Below the pieces are notes generated by a model. The model had not been told where the DNA came from. It saw only the letters and a program-made list of their open reading frames with translations, and ran no database searches. A stretch of 64,000 bases of DNA, taken from NCBI RefSeq assembly GCF_006715395.1, contig NZ_VFNC01000002.1, positions 1,674,001 through 1,738,000 on the forward strand, read 5' to 3'. Positions 55,627 through 64,000 of the stretch are shown here, one piece after another. Both the position numbers and the translations under genes were made by a program. Every line of letters starts with the position of its first letter. Position 1 is the first letter of the stretch. The DNA comes from Streptomyces sp. SLBN-31 (lineage in GTDB: Bacteria > Actinomycetota > Actinomycetes > Streptomycetales > Streptomycetaceae).

Positions 55627-57825
55627 ATGGGCGACAAGGCGAACACACACCCCGGAGCCGCCGGCAGGGCAACAGCGGCCGACCACCCCGCGTCCGTACG
55701 GAATGTGGTGCTGGTCGGCCACTCCGGATCGGGCAAGACGACGTTGGTGGAGGCCCTCGCGCTGACGGCGGGGGCGGTGAACCGGGCGGGCCGCGTGGAG
55801 GACGGCGGCACCGTCTCCGACTACGACGAGATCGAGCACCGGCAGAACCGTTCGGTGCAGCTCTCCCTGGTGCCGGTCGAATGGGACGGCATCAAGGTCA
55901 ACCTTCTGGACACCCCCGGATACGCCGACTTCGTCGGTGAGCTCAGGGCCGGTCTGCGAGCGGCGGACGCGGCCCTTTTCGTCGTCTCCGCCTCCGACGG
56001 CGTGGACGGCTCGACGCGCATGGTGTGGGAGGAGTGCGCGGCCGTCGGCATGCCCCGGGCGATCGTCGTCACGCACCTGGAGGCGGCCAGGGCCGACTTC
56101 GAGGAGATGACGCGCACCTGCGCCGAGGCCTTCGGCGGTGACGACCCGGACGCCGTGCTCCCGCTCTACACGCCGCTGCACGGTCCCCAGGGCCCCGACG
56201 GGCACGCGCCCGTGACCGGGCTCGTCGGGCTGCTGTCGCAGAAGCTGTTCGACTACTCGACCGGCGAGCGCAAGGAGTCGGAGCCGGGTGAGGACCAGCT
56301 GCCGCAGATCGAGGAGGCCCGCAACCGGCTGATCGAGGGGATCATCTCGGAGAGCGAGGACGAGACCCTCATGGACCGCTACCTGGGCGGCGAGCAGATC
56401 GACGTCAAGACGCTCATCGAGGACCTGGAGCGGGCCGTGGCGCGCGGGGTGTTCTTCCCCGTCCTGGCCGCCGCCCCGGCGGGCGAGGGCGCCAAGCAGG
56501 GGCTCGGCACGGTGGAGCTGCTGGAACTGATCACCGGCGGTTTCCCGACACCGTTCGAGCACCCCACGCCCGGGGTCACGACCATCGACGGCAAGCCCCG
56601 CGAGATCAAGGCCTGCGACACCGAGGGCCCGCTGGTCGCCGAGGTCGTCAAGACGGCCTCCGACCCCTACGTCGGCCGGGTCTCCCTGGTCCGCGTCTTC
56701 TCCGGCACCCTGCGCCCCGACCAGACGGTGCACGTCTCCGGGCACGGACTGTCCGACCGCGGGCACGAGGACCACGACGTCGACGAGCGCATCGGCGCGC
56801 TGTCCACGCCGTTCGGCAAGCAGCAGCGGCCCGTGACGCACGGCATCGCGGGCGACCTGGTGTGCGTGGCCAAGCTGGGCCGCGCCGAGACCGGCGACAC
56901 GCTCTCGGCCAAGGAGGACCCGCTTCTGATGGAGCCGTGGGAGATGCCCGACCCGCTGCTGCCGCTCGCCATCGAGGCGCACAGCAAGGCGGACGAGGAC
57001 AAGCTCTCGCAGGGCCTGTCCCGGCTGGTCGCCGAGGACCCGACGATGCGGCTCGAACAGAACCAGGACACCCACCAGGTGGTCCTGTGGTGCCTGGGCG
57101 AGGCACACGCGGACGTGGCGCTGGAGAGGCTGCGCAACCGCTACGGCGTCCAGGTCGACGTCGTACCGCACCGGGTCTCCCTGCGGGAGACGTTCGCGAC
57201 CAAGTCGGGCGGGCGCGGCCGGCACGTGAAGCAGTCCGGCGGGCACGGGCAGTACGCCATCTGCGAGATCGACGTGGAGCCGCTGCCCGGCGGCTCGGGC
57301 ATCGAGTTCGTGGACAAGGTGGTCGGCGGCGCGGTGCCGCGGCAGTTCATCCCGTCGGTCGAGAAGGGCGTGCGCGCCCAGGCGGCCAAGGGAGTCGCGG
57401 CCGGTTACCCGCTGATCGACGTCCGGGTGACGCTGCTCGACGGCAAGGCGCACTCCGTGGACTCCTCGGACGCCGCCTTCCAGACGGCGGGCGCGCTGGC
57501 GCTGCGGGAGGCCGCGGCCGACGTGAAGATCCACCTGCTGGAGCCGGTCGCCGAGGTGAGCGTGCTGGTCGGCGACGACTACGTGGGCGCCGTGATGAGC
57601 GACCTGTCCGGGCGGCGGGGCCGGGTGCTGGGCACGGAGCAGACCAGCGGCGGCCGCACCGTCGTACGGGCCGAGGTGCCCGAGATCGAGATCGGACGGT
57701 ACGCCGTGGACCTGCGCTCCCTCTCGCACGGCACCGCGCGGTTCAACCGTTCCTACGCGCGGCACGAGCCGATGCCGTCGCAGATCGCGGAAAGGATTCG
57801 TGAAGAGGCGCGTCAGGCCTCGTAG
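55627..57825 (+). CDS. EF-G-like GTPase (FusA2-type) with degenerate GTPase motifs
   Basis: This 732-residue protein has the five-domain layout of elongation factor G. The P-loop GHSGSGKT is at residues 31-38 and DTPGY at 95-99. The switch I RGIT motif is replaced by RSVQ, so the Mg-binding Thr is Gln, and the guanine-specificity motif NKxD reads THLE (149-152). The C-terminal domains IV-V are well kept (GGHGQYAICEIDVEPL, SDLSGRRGRVLG). EF-G-2 homologues lack clear translocase activity; the role may be ribosome-associated but different. ATG at 55627 follows GGGAGG. Confidence 0.9.
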   Translation: MGDKANTHPGAAGRATAADHPASVRNVVLVGHSGSGKTTLVEALALTAGAVNRAGRVEDGGTVSDYDEIEHRQNRSVQLSLVPVEWDGIKVNLLDTPGYADFVGELRAGLRAADAALFVVSASDGVDGSTRMVWEECAAVGMPRAIVVTHLEAARADFEEMTRTCAEAFGGDDPDAVLPLYTPLHGPQGPDGHAPVTGLVGLLSQKLFDYSTGERKESEPGEDQLPQIEEARNRLIEGIISESEDETLMDRYLGGEQIDVKTLIEDLERAVARGVFFPVLAAAPAGEGAKQGLGTVELLELITGGFPTPFEHPTPGVTTIDGKPREIKACDTEGPLVAEVVKTASDPYVGRVSLVRVFSGTLRPDQTVHVSGHGLSDRGHEDHDVDERIGALSTPFGKQQRPVTHGIAGDLVCVAKLGRAETGDTLSAKEDPLLMEPWEMPDPLLPLAIEAHSKADEDKLSQGLSRLVAEDPTMRLEQNQDTHQVVLWCLGEAHADVALERLRNRYGVQVDVVPHRVSLRETFATKSGGRGRHVKQSGGHGQYAICEIDVEPLPGGSGIEFVDKVVGGAVPRQFIPSVEKGVRAQAAKGVAAGYPLIDVRVTLLDGKAHSVDSSDAAFQTAGALALREAAADVKIHLLEPVAEVSVLVGDDYVGAVMSDLSGRRGRVLGTEQTSGGRTVVRAEVPEIEIGRYAVDLRSLSHGTARFNRSYARHEPMPSQIAERIREEARQAS

Positions 57826-57896
57826 TTGGCACCGGGTGCTCCGCAAGTGGCGTGCGGGGGGCACGCGGACGGCTTTCGCGGAAGGCTCCCCTCCGC

Positions 57897-57926
57897 GTCG
57901 GCGGGCGGCTTCGGCCGTCCGCCGAC
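57897..57926 (+). terminator. Terminator after the EF-G-like gene
   Basis: GTCGGCGGGCGG (57897-57908) pairs with CCGTCCGCCGAC (57915-57926), 12 bp with one G-T wobble and a CTTCGG loop, which is a very stable tetraloop-like closure. It lies 72 nt after the stop codon. Confidence 0.7.
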
Positions 57927-57998
57927 GATTGTCGGTGGCTGCGGATACGCTGATGACAAGCTGATCAAGTTTCCGCGCGGGAGCGTTCGTCGGTCGAC

Positions 57999-58030
57999 TC
58001 GTCGTCGAATCAACTCGTGGTCGAATCAAC
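57999..58030 (+). repeat. Two tandem 16-bp repeats upstream of the membrane protein gene
   Basis: TCGTCGTCGAATCAAC (57999-58014) is followed at once by TCGTGGTCGAATCAAC (58015-58030); the copies differ at one base. A degenerate third copy may precede them. They lie about 95 nt before the ATG at 58123, in a 297-nt gap, and could be binding sites of a transcription factor. Confidence 0.6.
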
Positions 58031-58122
58031 GCATCTGCGCGATGACCTGATCAACAGGTGTGCGGAGCAAGGAAGTCGGGAAGAGCCGCAGAGGCGGTAT
58101 CGGGCGGCGATCGGGGGCGGGA

Positions 58123-59784
58123 ATGACCGTTGAGAGCGGCTACGGGGACATCTTCGGTCCACAGGTGCCGCGTACGGGCGACGAGAGCCAGACGGCGACG
58201 TTCGCGCTGGCCTCCGCGGCCTACCGGGACAACCCGGTGCTGGACATCAAGAAGGCCGACAACGAGTGGCACCAGACCGAGGTCAAGCCGGGGCGCTCCT
58301 GGGCAGGAATATTCCGGCCCAACCTGGGCGAGGCCTTCTCCCGGGCGATCGTCGACCGCATGCTGGGCCCGGGCCGGAAGCCGCTCATCCAGTCCTTCGG
58401 CTCCGAGCCGCAGGTCGCCGTGGAGCACGCCCTCGCGGCGAACAACATCCGCAAGGCCCGCGACCAGATGCTGTCCATCGTGATGGTGCTGTGCGGGGTG
58501 CTGTTCCTGCCCGGCCTGCTCGTCTGGCTCCTGGTCTTCCAGATCCGCATGGCCGTCTCCCGCACCGCGGACCGGCGGGCCGGCGCGATGGGCACGACGC
58601 TCCTGGTGGCCGTGGGCGCCCTCGCGGTGATCTTCCTGATCCGTATGCCGTTCAGCGGGTTCTGGGCCTGGTACGCGCGCGCGTGCGTCGTGATGCCCGT
58701 CGTCGGCTGGTTCTGGGCCAAGCAGATCTGCGAGCGCACGGCGAAGGACCTGCGCGGGCGCTGGGACAGCCTGCTCGCCGGCAGCAGCGTCGGCGCCAAG
58801 GTGCCCGAGGCGGTGCCCACCAGCCCCGGTGAGACGAAGGCGGACGCGCTGCGCCAGGCACTGGCCAGGCTCGCCGCCGAGCAGCAGTCCAACTCCGTGT
58901 TCTACGCCGGGCCCAAGGGCATCCTCGGCATGGGCACGCGCTGGGGCAGCTGGCAGCTCGCCGAGGACCTGGTTCCGGCCGACCCCAGCCGCGAGATCCA
59001 CCCCTTCCGCAGCTGGGACGTGATCAGGGCGATCCACGACGACCTGCGCATGCTGGAGCGGAACACCATCAACACCGGTGGCTTCCCGACCCCGTCCGTG
59101 CGGCACTGGGTCGTCACGCCGATCGCGGAGGGCGCCAAGGCCGTCTCGCGGCCCGAGGGCACGGACGTGGACGCCTTCCAGGTCAAGACGCACGCCATAC
59201 AGGACATCTGCAACAAGCAGCAGTTCGGCGCGGGCGACCGGCACTATCTGGGCGTGCAGTGGACGCTGTGGGACGGCCAGCTGGTCATCACCATGATGAT
59301 CACGGTGACGGTGCTGCACCAGACGCTGCGCATCGAGGTCACCGGCCATGCGCTCGGCCCCGTCAACGGCCTGTTCACCAGCAAGCCCGAGGCACCCTCC
59401 AAGGAGGTCCAGAAGTCGTTCAAGCCGTGGGAGACCCGCAAGGTGGCGCTTCCGCTGGTCGACACCGACGAGGTCGTACGGCTGGCCGTGCGCGCCCCGC
59501 TCTCCTGGTACCCCCCGCTGCTGAACTGGCTCGGCGGCACGATAGCCCTGCCCGAGCCGTTCGGCCTGCGGCACGCGTGGGCCGATCAGCCCTGGCGGCA
59601 CCGCTTCATGGCCGACGACGCGCTGCGCGCGGCCACGCCGGTGCTGCGGGTGGTGCACTCGGCGGCGATACGGGTGTTGCAGGAGAACGGCGTGGACACG
59701 GAGCAGTTCGGCACGAGGTCGGCGTTCCTGAGCACGCAGGTGCAGGATCCGACGCCTCGGAAGGCCGACGTGTACGACGCGTGA
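58123..59784 (+). CDS. Membrane protein of unknown function
   Basis: This 553-residue protein has an N-terminal soluble part (about 1-115), a cluster of three hydrophobic segments (about 117-140, 156-175, 178-200: SIVMVLCGVLFLPGLLVWLL, TLLVAVGALAVIFLI, YARACVVMPVVGWFWA), and a large C-terminal domain with one further hydrophobic stretch (ITMMITVTVLHQTLRIEV). I do not recognise any family or catalytic motif. I chose the ATG at 58123 because the upstream extension is only basic. It stands downstream of the EF-G-like gene but is separated by a terminator. Confidence 0.75.
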   Translation: MTVESGYGDIFGPQVPRTGDESQTATFALASAAYRDNPVLDIKKADNEWHQTEVKPGRSWAGIFRPNLGEAFSRAIVDRMLGPGRKPLIQSFGSEPQVAVEHALAANNIRKARDQMLSIVMVLCGVLFLPGLLVWLLVFQIRMAVSRTADRRAGAMGTTLLVAVGALAVIFLIRMPFSGFWAWYARACVVMPVVGWFWAKQICERTAKDLRGRWDSLLAGSSVGAKVPEAVPTSPGETKADALRQALARLAAEQQSNSVFYAGPKGILGMGTRWGSWQLAEDLVPADPSREIHPFRSWDVIRAIHDDLRMLERNTINTGGFPTPSVRHWVVTPIAEGAKAVSRPEGTDVDAFQVKTHAIQDICNKQQFGAGDRHYLGVQWTLWDGQLVITMMITVTVLHQTLRIEVTGHALGPVNGLFTSKPEAPSKEVQKSFKPWETRKVALPLVDTDEVVRLAVRAPLSWYPPLLNWLGGTIALPEPFGLRHAWADQPWRHRFMADDALRAATPVLRVVHSAAIRVLQENGVDTEQFGTRSAFLSTQVQDPTPRKADVYDA

Positions 59785-59807
59785 GCCTCCGGCGGTTCGG
59801 CGGAGGC
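59785..59807 (+). terminator. Possible terminator after the membrane protein gene
   Basis: GCCTCCG (59785-59791) pairs with CGGAGGC (59801-59807) around a 9-nt loop directly after the stop codon of the membrane protein gene. Confidence 0.5.
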
Positions 59808-59820
59808 TGGGTGCGCGTCT

Positions 59821-59884
59821 CTGGGGGCTGCGCCCCAGGCCCCCCTTCGGCCTTCGGCCTCGTCCTCAAACGCCGGACGGGCTC
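59821..59884. repeat. Probable dispersed Streptomyces intergenic repeat
   Basis: GGGGCTGCGCCCC followed, after CCTTCGG repeats, by GGCCTCGTCCTCAAACGCC and GGACGGGCT matches a motif I recall as present many times between genes in Streptomyces genomes. It contains a GGGGC/GCCCC hairpin and GGCCTTCGGCC. It fills the gap between two convergent genes, where a terminator role would fit. Confidence 0.55.
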
Positions 59885-59906
59885 AATGGTGCCGGACGCG
59901 GCTTGA

Positions 59907-60455
59907 TCAGGTCGTCGGCCACGCCTCCGCCAGCATCTTCCTGGTGTCCGCGAGGAGCTGGGGCAGGACGCGGGTGTGGCCCACCACGGGCATGAAGTTC
60001 GTGTCGCCGCCCCAGCGGGGCACGATGTGCTGGTGGAGGTGGGCCGCGATGCCGGCGCCCGCGACCGTGCCCTGGTTCATGCCGATGTTGAAGCCGTGGG
60101 CGCCGGAGGCCGTGCGCAGGGCCGTCATCGCCTGCTTGGTGAGGGCGGCCAGCTCGATCGTCTCGGCGTCCGTGAGGTCCGTGTAGTCGGCGACGTGCCG
60201 GTAGGGCACCACCATGAGGTGGCCGCCGTTGTACGGGTAGAGGTTGAGGACGGCGTAGACCTGCTCGCCGCGCCTGACGATCAGCCCGTCCTCGTCGGAC
60301 TTGGCCGGAATCGAGCAGAAGGGGCAGCCGTCGTCGGCCCCGGGGCCGGTCGGCTTGTTCTCGCCCTGGATGTAGGCCATCCGATGGGGCGTCCACAGAC
60401 GCTGGAAGGCGTCCTGGGTGCCCACTCCCCACTGCTGCTCCGGCTCACTCGTCAT
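59907..60455 (-). CDS. HIT family nucleotide-binding hydrolase
   Basis: This 182-residue protein carries the histidine triad HLHQHIVPRW (about residues 139-148), with CPFCSIPAKSDEDGLIV (about 44-60) as a possible zinc/N-terminal motif and PYNGGHLMVVPYRHV (about 74-88). Actinobacterial homologues include diadenosine tetraphosphate (Ap4A) phosphorylase-like enzymes. The ATG at 60455 is chosen because the region upstream is unrelated Arg-rich sequence. It diverges from the K+ channel gene with 79 nt between starts. Confidence 0.9.
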   Translation of the reverse strand: MTSEPEQQWGVGTQDAFQRLWTPHRMAYIQGENKPTGPGADDGCPFCSIPAKSDEDGLIVRRGEQVYAVLNLYPYNGGHLMVVPYRHVADYTDLTDAETIELAALTKQAMTALRTASGAHGFNIGMNQGTVAGAGIAAHLHQHIVPRWGGDTNFMPVVGHTRVLPQLLADTRKMLAEAWPTT

Positions 60456-60534
60456 GCAGTGCAGCATATGGCGTCGCCCGTTCGCGGCGTGTCGGCGGGG
60501 TTGTGGGAAAAGCCCGCCGCGCCAAGCTGGGCTC

Positions 60535-61194
60535 GTGGACGATGACACTCGCAGAGAAAAACGCTGGGAGCAGCGCACCGAGCTGCCGCTCGCCGTCGCC
60601 TCGCTGGCCTTCCTCGCCTGCTACGCGGTCCGCGTCCTGGCGCCCGGTCTGAGGGACCCGCTGCAGGATCTGGCCTTCGCGGTGCTGCTGGCGTCCTGGG
60701 TGCTGTTCGCCGTCAACTTCGCGGTGATGTGGCGCCTGAGCGGCCAAGGACTGGGCTACATCCGCAGGCATCCGCTGGACGCGGTGGTGGTGATCCTGCC
60801 GCTGCTGCGCCCGCTGCGGGTGGTCAAGGTCTACGAGGCCGTCCAGCGCCGGCACGGCAAGCCGCGGCTGGCTCTGCACGCGCGCGTGATCGCCTACTCG
60901 GGGCTCGCCACCGTCCTGCTCGGCTTCGCCGGAGCCCTCGCCGTCTACCAGCAGGAGCGCGGGGCGCCGGACGCGTCCATGAAGTCGTTCGGGGACGCGG
61001 TCTGGTGGGCCTGTGCCACCCTCACGACCGTCGGCTACGGCGACATCACCCCGGTGACACCGCTGGGCCGGGTGATCGCGGTCGGGATGATGGTCATCGG
61101 GCTGGCGCTGCTGGGTGCGGTGACCGGCACGTTCGCCTCCTGGCTGCTGCAGGTGTTCGCGCGGGAGGACGACGAGAGGCCCCCGGGAGGCTGA
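60535..61194 (+). CDS. Six-helix voltage-gated-like potassium channel
   Basis: This 219-residue protein has hydrophobic segments at about 17-35, 44-66, 81-91, 117-137, 152-162 (pore helix) and 179-205. The selectivity filter is TTVGYGD (about 164-170). A short S4-like stretch has basic residues every third position (R92, R95, K98: RPLRVVK), suggesting a reduced voltage sensor. No RCK/KTN domain follows. The GTG start at 60535 is weakly supported. It converges with thrS. Confidence 0.88.
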   Translation: MDDDTRREKRWEQRTELPLAVASLAFLACYAVRVLAPGLRDPLQDLAFAVLLASWVLFAVNFAVMWRLSGQGLGYIRRHPLDAVVVILPLLRPLRVVKVYEAVQRRHGKPRLALHARVIAYSGLATVLLGFAGALAVYQQERGAPDASMKSFGDAVWWACATLTTVGYGDITPVTPLGRVIAVGMMVIGLALLGAVTGTFASWLLQVFAREDDERPPGG

Positions 61195-61201
61195 GCTCCC
61201 G
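61184..61201. terminator. Possible terminator at the K+ channel / thrS junction
   Basis: CGGGAG (61184-61189) and CTCCCG (61196-61201) form a 6-bp stem that includes the stop codon of the channel gene in its loop region. It is short and GC-rich and could be bidirectional between the convergent genes. Confidence 0.4.
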
Positions 61202-61226
61202 AGGGCCTGCGCGGGCCTGCGAACGA

Positions 61227-63203
61227 TCAGACCTGCGCCCGCTCCTCCACGACCTTCACGATCTTCGCGATGGCCTCGTCGAACGGGATGCCGTTCTCCT
61301 GCGAGCCGTCGCGGTAGCGGAAGGACACCGAGCCGCCCGCCATGTCCTCGTCGCCCGCGATGACCATGAAGGGCACCTTCTGCTTCTGGGCGTTGCGGAT
61401 CTTCTTCTGCATGCGGTCGGAGGAGGAGTCGACCTCGACGCGCAGGCCCTTCTTCTTCGCCTCGGCGGCGAACTTCTGCAGGTACTCCACGTGCCCGTCG
61501 CCGATCGGGATGCCGACCGCCTGCACCGGGGCCAGCCAGGCCGGGAAGGCACCCGCGTAGTGCTCCAGGAGCACCGCGAAGAACCGCTCGATGGAACCGA
61601 ACAGGGCGCGGTGGATCATGACCGGGCGCTGCTTGGAACCGTCCGGGCCGGTGTACTCCAGGTCGAACCGCTCGGGGAGGTTGAAGTCGAGCTGGATCGT
61701 CGACATCTGCCAGGTGCGGCCGATGGCGTCCTTGGTCTGGACGGAGATCTTCGGACCGTAGAAGGCGGCGCCGCCCGGGTCGGGCACCAGGGGAAGGCCC
61801 TGCTTCTCGGCGACCTGGCGGAGGGTCTCCGTGGCCTCCTCCCAGGCCTCGTCGGAGCCGACGAACTTCTCCGGGTCCTTCGTCGACAGCTCCAGGTAGA
61901 AGTCGGTCAGGCCGTAGTCGCGCAGCAGGCCGAGGACGAAGGTGAGGGTCTTGTCGAGCTCCTCCGACATCTGCTCGCGGGTGCAGTAGATGTGCGCGTC
62001 GTCCTGGGTGAAGCCCCGCGCGCGGGTCAGGCCGTGCACGACGCCCGACTTCTCGTACCGGTACACGGTCCCGAACTCGAAGAGGCGCAGCGGCAGTTCA
62101 CGGTACGAGCGGCCGCGCGCGTCGAAGATCAGGTTGTGCATCGGGCAGTTCATGGGCTTGAGGTAGTAGTCCACGCCCTCGTCGAGCTGCATGGGCGGGT
62201 ACATGCCGTCGGCGTACCAGTCCAGGTGCCCGGACGTCTCGAAGAGCTTCCCCTTCGTCGCGTGCGGGGTGTAGACGAACTCGTAGCCCTCCTCCTCGTG
62301 CCGGCGGCGCGAGTAGTCCTCCATGACGCGGCGGATGATGCCGCCCTTGGGGTGGAAGACGGCGAGGCCGGAGCCGATCTGCTCCGGGATGGAGAACAGG
62401 TCGAGTTCGCTGCCCAGCTTGCGGTGGTCGCGCTTCTCGGCCTCGGTGAGGAAGTCGAGGTAGCCCTTCAGCTCGTCCTTGGACGGCCAGGCGGTGCCGT
62501 AGATGCGCTGGAGCATGGGGTTCTTCTCGCTGCCGCGCCAGTAGGCGGCCGCGTTGCGCATCAGCTTGAACGCCGGGATGAGGCGGGTGGAGGGCAGGTG
62601 CGGACCGCGGCAGAGGTCCTTCCAGCACAGCTCGCCGGTCTTGGCGTCCAGGTTGTCGTAGATCGTCAGCTCGCCGGCGCCGACCTCGACGTCCGCGCCG
62701 TCGTCGCTGGAGGCGGAGCCCTTGAGGCCGATGAGTTCGAGCTTGTACGGCTCGTTCGCCAGCTCCTCGCGGGCCGCCTCGTCGGTCACCGCACGGCGCG
62801 AGAAGCGCTGCCCGCGCTTCTGGATCTCCTGCATCTTCTTCTCGATGGCCTTGAGATCCTCGGGCGTGAACGGCTTCTCGACGTCGAAGTCGTAGTAGAA
62901 GCCGTCCTTGACAGGCGGGCCGATGCCCAGCTTGGCCTCGGGGAAGAGCTCCTGCACGGCCTGCGCCATGACGTGCGCGGTGGAGTGGCGCAGGATGTTC
63001 AGGCCGTCCTCGGAGGAGAGCTCGACACCCTCGACGGTCTCGCCGTCCCGGACCTCGTACGCGAGGTCCTTCAGGTCCCCGGCCACGCGTGCGGCGATGA
63101 TCGAGCGCTCGCCGGCGAAGAGCTCGGCGGCCGTAGTGCCCGTCGTCACCACGCGCTCTTCCCGCTCGGAATCGCGTTGGATGATCACACGGACGTCTGA
63201 CAC
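61227..63203 (-). CDS. thrS: Threonyl-tRNA synthetase
   Basis: This 658-residue enzyme charges tRNA-Thr. Domains run in order: a TGS-like N-terminus ([11 protein letters not shown]), the editing domain with [19 protein letters not shown] (about residues 69-87) and the CRGPHLPST segment (about 187-195), the class II core with motif 2 around [30 protein letters not shown] (in parts) and motif 3, then the C-terminal anticodon domain. GTG start at 63203. No T-box was recognised in the 110-nt upstream region. Confidence 0.97.
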   Translation of the reverse strand: MSDVRVIIQRDSEREERVVTTGTTAAELFAGERSIIAARVAGDLKDLAYEVRDGETVEGVELSSEDGLNILRHSTAHVMAQAVQELFPEAKLGIGPPVKDGFYYDFDVEKPFTPEDLKAIEKKMQEIQKRGQRFSRRAVTDEAAREELANEPYKLELIGLKGSASSDDGADVEVGAGELTIYDNLDAKTGELCWKDLCRGPHLPSTRLIPAFKLMRNAAAYWRGSEKNPMLQRIYGTAWPSKDELKGYLDFLTEAEKRDHRKLGSELDLFSIPEQIGSGLAVFHPKGGIIRRVMEDYSRRRHEEEGYEFVYTPHATKGKLFETSGHLDWYADGMYPPMQLDEGVDYYLKPMNCPMHNLIFDARGRSYRELPLRLFEFGTVYRYEKSGVVHGLTRARGFTQDDAHIYCTREQMSEELDKTLTFVLGLLRDYGLTDFYLELSTKDPEKFVGSDEAWEEATETLRQVAEKQGLPLVPDPGGAAFYGPKISVQTKDAIGRTWQMSTIQLDFNLPERFDLEYTGPDGSKQRPVMIHRALFGSIERFFAVLLEHYAGAFPAWLAPVQAVGIPIGDGHVEYLQKFAAEAKKKGLRVEVDSSSDRMQKKIRNAQKQKVPFMVIAGDEDMAGGSVSFRYRDGSQENGIPFDEAIAKIVKVVEERAQV

Positions 63204-63313
63204 CGGTCTCTCCTGACTGAAGGTGGGTGCGGCGCCATACCAGGAGCGCGCGCATTAGGGGATCGTACCGACCCCGGCCCACCGACCGCGAAACGGTCAC
63301 CGGCGCAGGGCGC

Positions 63314-64000
63314 TCAGTCGCACTCCTCGCCGCCGCACGCCTCCTCGAAGAAGTCGAGGTTCTCGTGCAGCGCCTTCATCAGCCGGTCCCGTTCGGCGTC
63401 GTCCACCTGCACCGGTACGACGCCCTCGGCGCCGGTCAGCCGCCGGAAGCCGCCCCGGCTCTCCAGCCGCCCGCGCACCCGCACCGGCAGTCCCACGAGG
63501 TGGGCGTGCCCGGCGATGCGGTAGTCCTCCTCGTCCAGGGTGACGCGGACGTGCGGTATGTCGGCGCCGGCGAGCACCCGCAGCCGTACGCTGCCCTCGC
63601 CGCGCGGCCCCGACCTGCGCATCCGGATCACGGCTCCGGTGACGTGGACCGGCACGGACGGCTCGTCGCGCAGGAAGCGGGCTCCTGCCTCGCGCAGCAC
63701 GGGCAGGTCACCCGGCGAGAACTCCACGGGCTCGACACCCGCGACGCAGTCCTCGGGCACCCCGGCGGCGGGCGCCCACTCGACGGCGATCCGGGCGCCC
63801 TCGGTGCCGCGCACGAGGGCGATCAGCGCCTCGGTGAGCTCGCGGCTGACGCCCGCCTCCACGGCCCCGTCGAAGGCGTCCATGCCGCCGGTGGCCCGTC
63901 GGTAGTCGACGGCCTCCCGGGCCGCGTACAGGGCCTGCTGGAGGCGCACGGCGAGGCGTCGGCCGGTGCCGACGGGCACGAAGGCGGTGAGCCGGCCGCC
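63314..64000 (-). CDS. Unknown protein, N-terminus cut by right edge
   Basis: The reading frame is open to the window edge: seven further codons (GGRLTAF) precede the GTG at 63979, so the start lies outside. The visible 229 residues are mixed alpha/beta with no motif I recognise. A beta-rich stretch (SVPVHVTGAVIRMRRSGPRGEGSV, in parts, and VRVTLDEEDYRIAGHAHLVGLPVRVRG, in parts) and an acidic, Cys-containing end (FFEEACGGEECD) are noted. It is separated from thrS by 110 nt and may be in the same transcript. Confidence 0.7.
   Translation of the reverse strand, partial: GGRLTAFVPVGTGRRLAVRLQQALYAAREAVDYRRATGGMDAFDGAVEAGVSRELTEALIALVRGTEGARIAVEWAPAAGVPEDCVAGVEPVEFSPGDLPVLREAGARFLRDEPSVPVHVTGAVIRMRRSGPRGEGSVRLRVLAGADIPHVRVTLDEEDYRIAGHAHLVGLPVRVRGRLESRGGFRRLTGAEGVVPVQVDDAERDRLMKALHENLDFFEEACGGEECD

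Noticed and set aside
57999..58030. CRISPR array
   Set aside because: Only two adjacent 16-bp copies with no spacers and no cas genes.
63204..63313. T-box or other amino-acid riboswitch before thrS
   Set aside because: The upstream gap is only 110 nt and shows no T-box sequence or specifier loop that I could recognise.

Overview
The window is a high-GC actinobacterial chromosome segment. It is almost certainly Streptomyces: it carries bldD with an intact c-di-GMP signature, the small nucleoid protein sIHF, phosphatidylinositol-mannoside genes, many GTG/TTG starts, 1-8 nt gene overlaps and strong GC hairpins without U-tracts. From memory, the gene order from coaBC to thrS follows the S. coelicolor core chromosome (the SCO147x-153x block). 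No tRNA, rRNA, insertion sequence, prophage or CRISPR array was recognised.

Layout. 1-2074 (-): 5' part of coaBC, rpoZ, gmk and the sIHF gene. 2350-12410 (-): one pyrimidine operon, pyrR-pyrB-pyrC-(membrane protein)-carA-carB-pyrD-pyrF, with a PyrR-binding loop next to the pyrR ribosome-binding site and hairpins inside and at the end of the operon. bldD (+) diverges from it and has a palindrome over its own promoter. 13257-26130 (-): nusB and efp, an aminopeptidase-P-like protein with altered metal ligands, a P-loop protein, aroB/aroK/aroC and aroE, mltG, ruvX, alaS and two small membrane-associated proteins. 26252-28435 (+): a STAND-type ATPase with helical repeats. 28460-31443 (-): rpsD with a long leader, rarA and a VKOR-family protein. 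31590-35132 (+): an overlapping four-gene cassette of ABC ATPase, ABC permease, histidine kinase and response regulator. 35176-37157 (-): hisS and a metallo-hydrolase. 37347-39551 (+): a membrane-anchored cyclophilin and a DUF349 protein. 39616-42150 (-): relA. 42461-42790 (+): a small secreted four-cysteine protein with its own AT-rich promoter and leader hairpin. 42888-51854 (-): apt-secF-secD-yajC, ruvB/ruvA/ruvC, yebC and pdxT/pdxS. 51995-55351 (-): a LemA-like protein and the phosphatidylinositol mannoside genes pimA, an acyltransferase gene and pgsA. 55627-59784 (+): an EF-G-like GTPase and an unknown membrane protein. 59907-64000: a HIT protein, a K+ channel, thrS and a right-edge partial gene.

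Most of the window is housekeeping: UMP synthesis, the shikimate pathway, Holliday-junction processing, Sec export, stringent response and purine salvage, PLP synthesis, PIM lipid synthesis and four translation enzymes. The parts that look accessory or poorly described are the ABC/two-component cassette, the STAND ATPase, the small cysteine-rich exported protein beside relA, the membrane protein embedded in the pyr operon, the aminopeptidase-P paralogue with substituted ligands, the EF-G-like protein with degenerate GTPase motifs, and two intergenic sequences that look like dispersed Streptomyces repeats.
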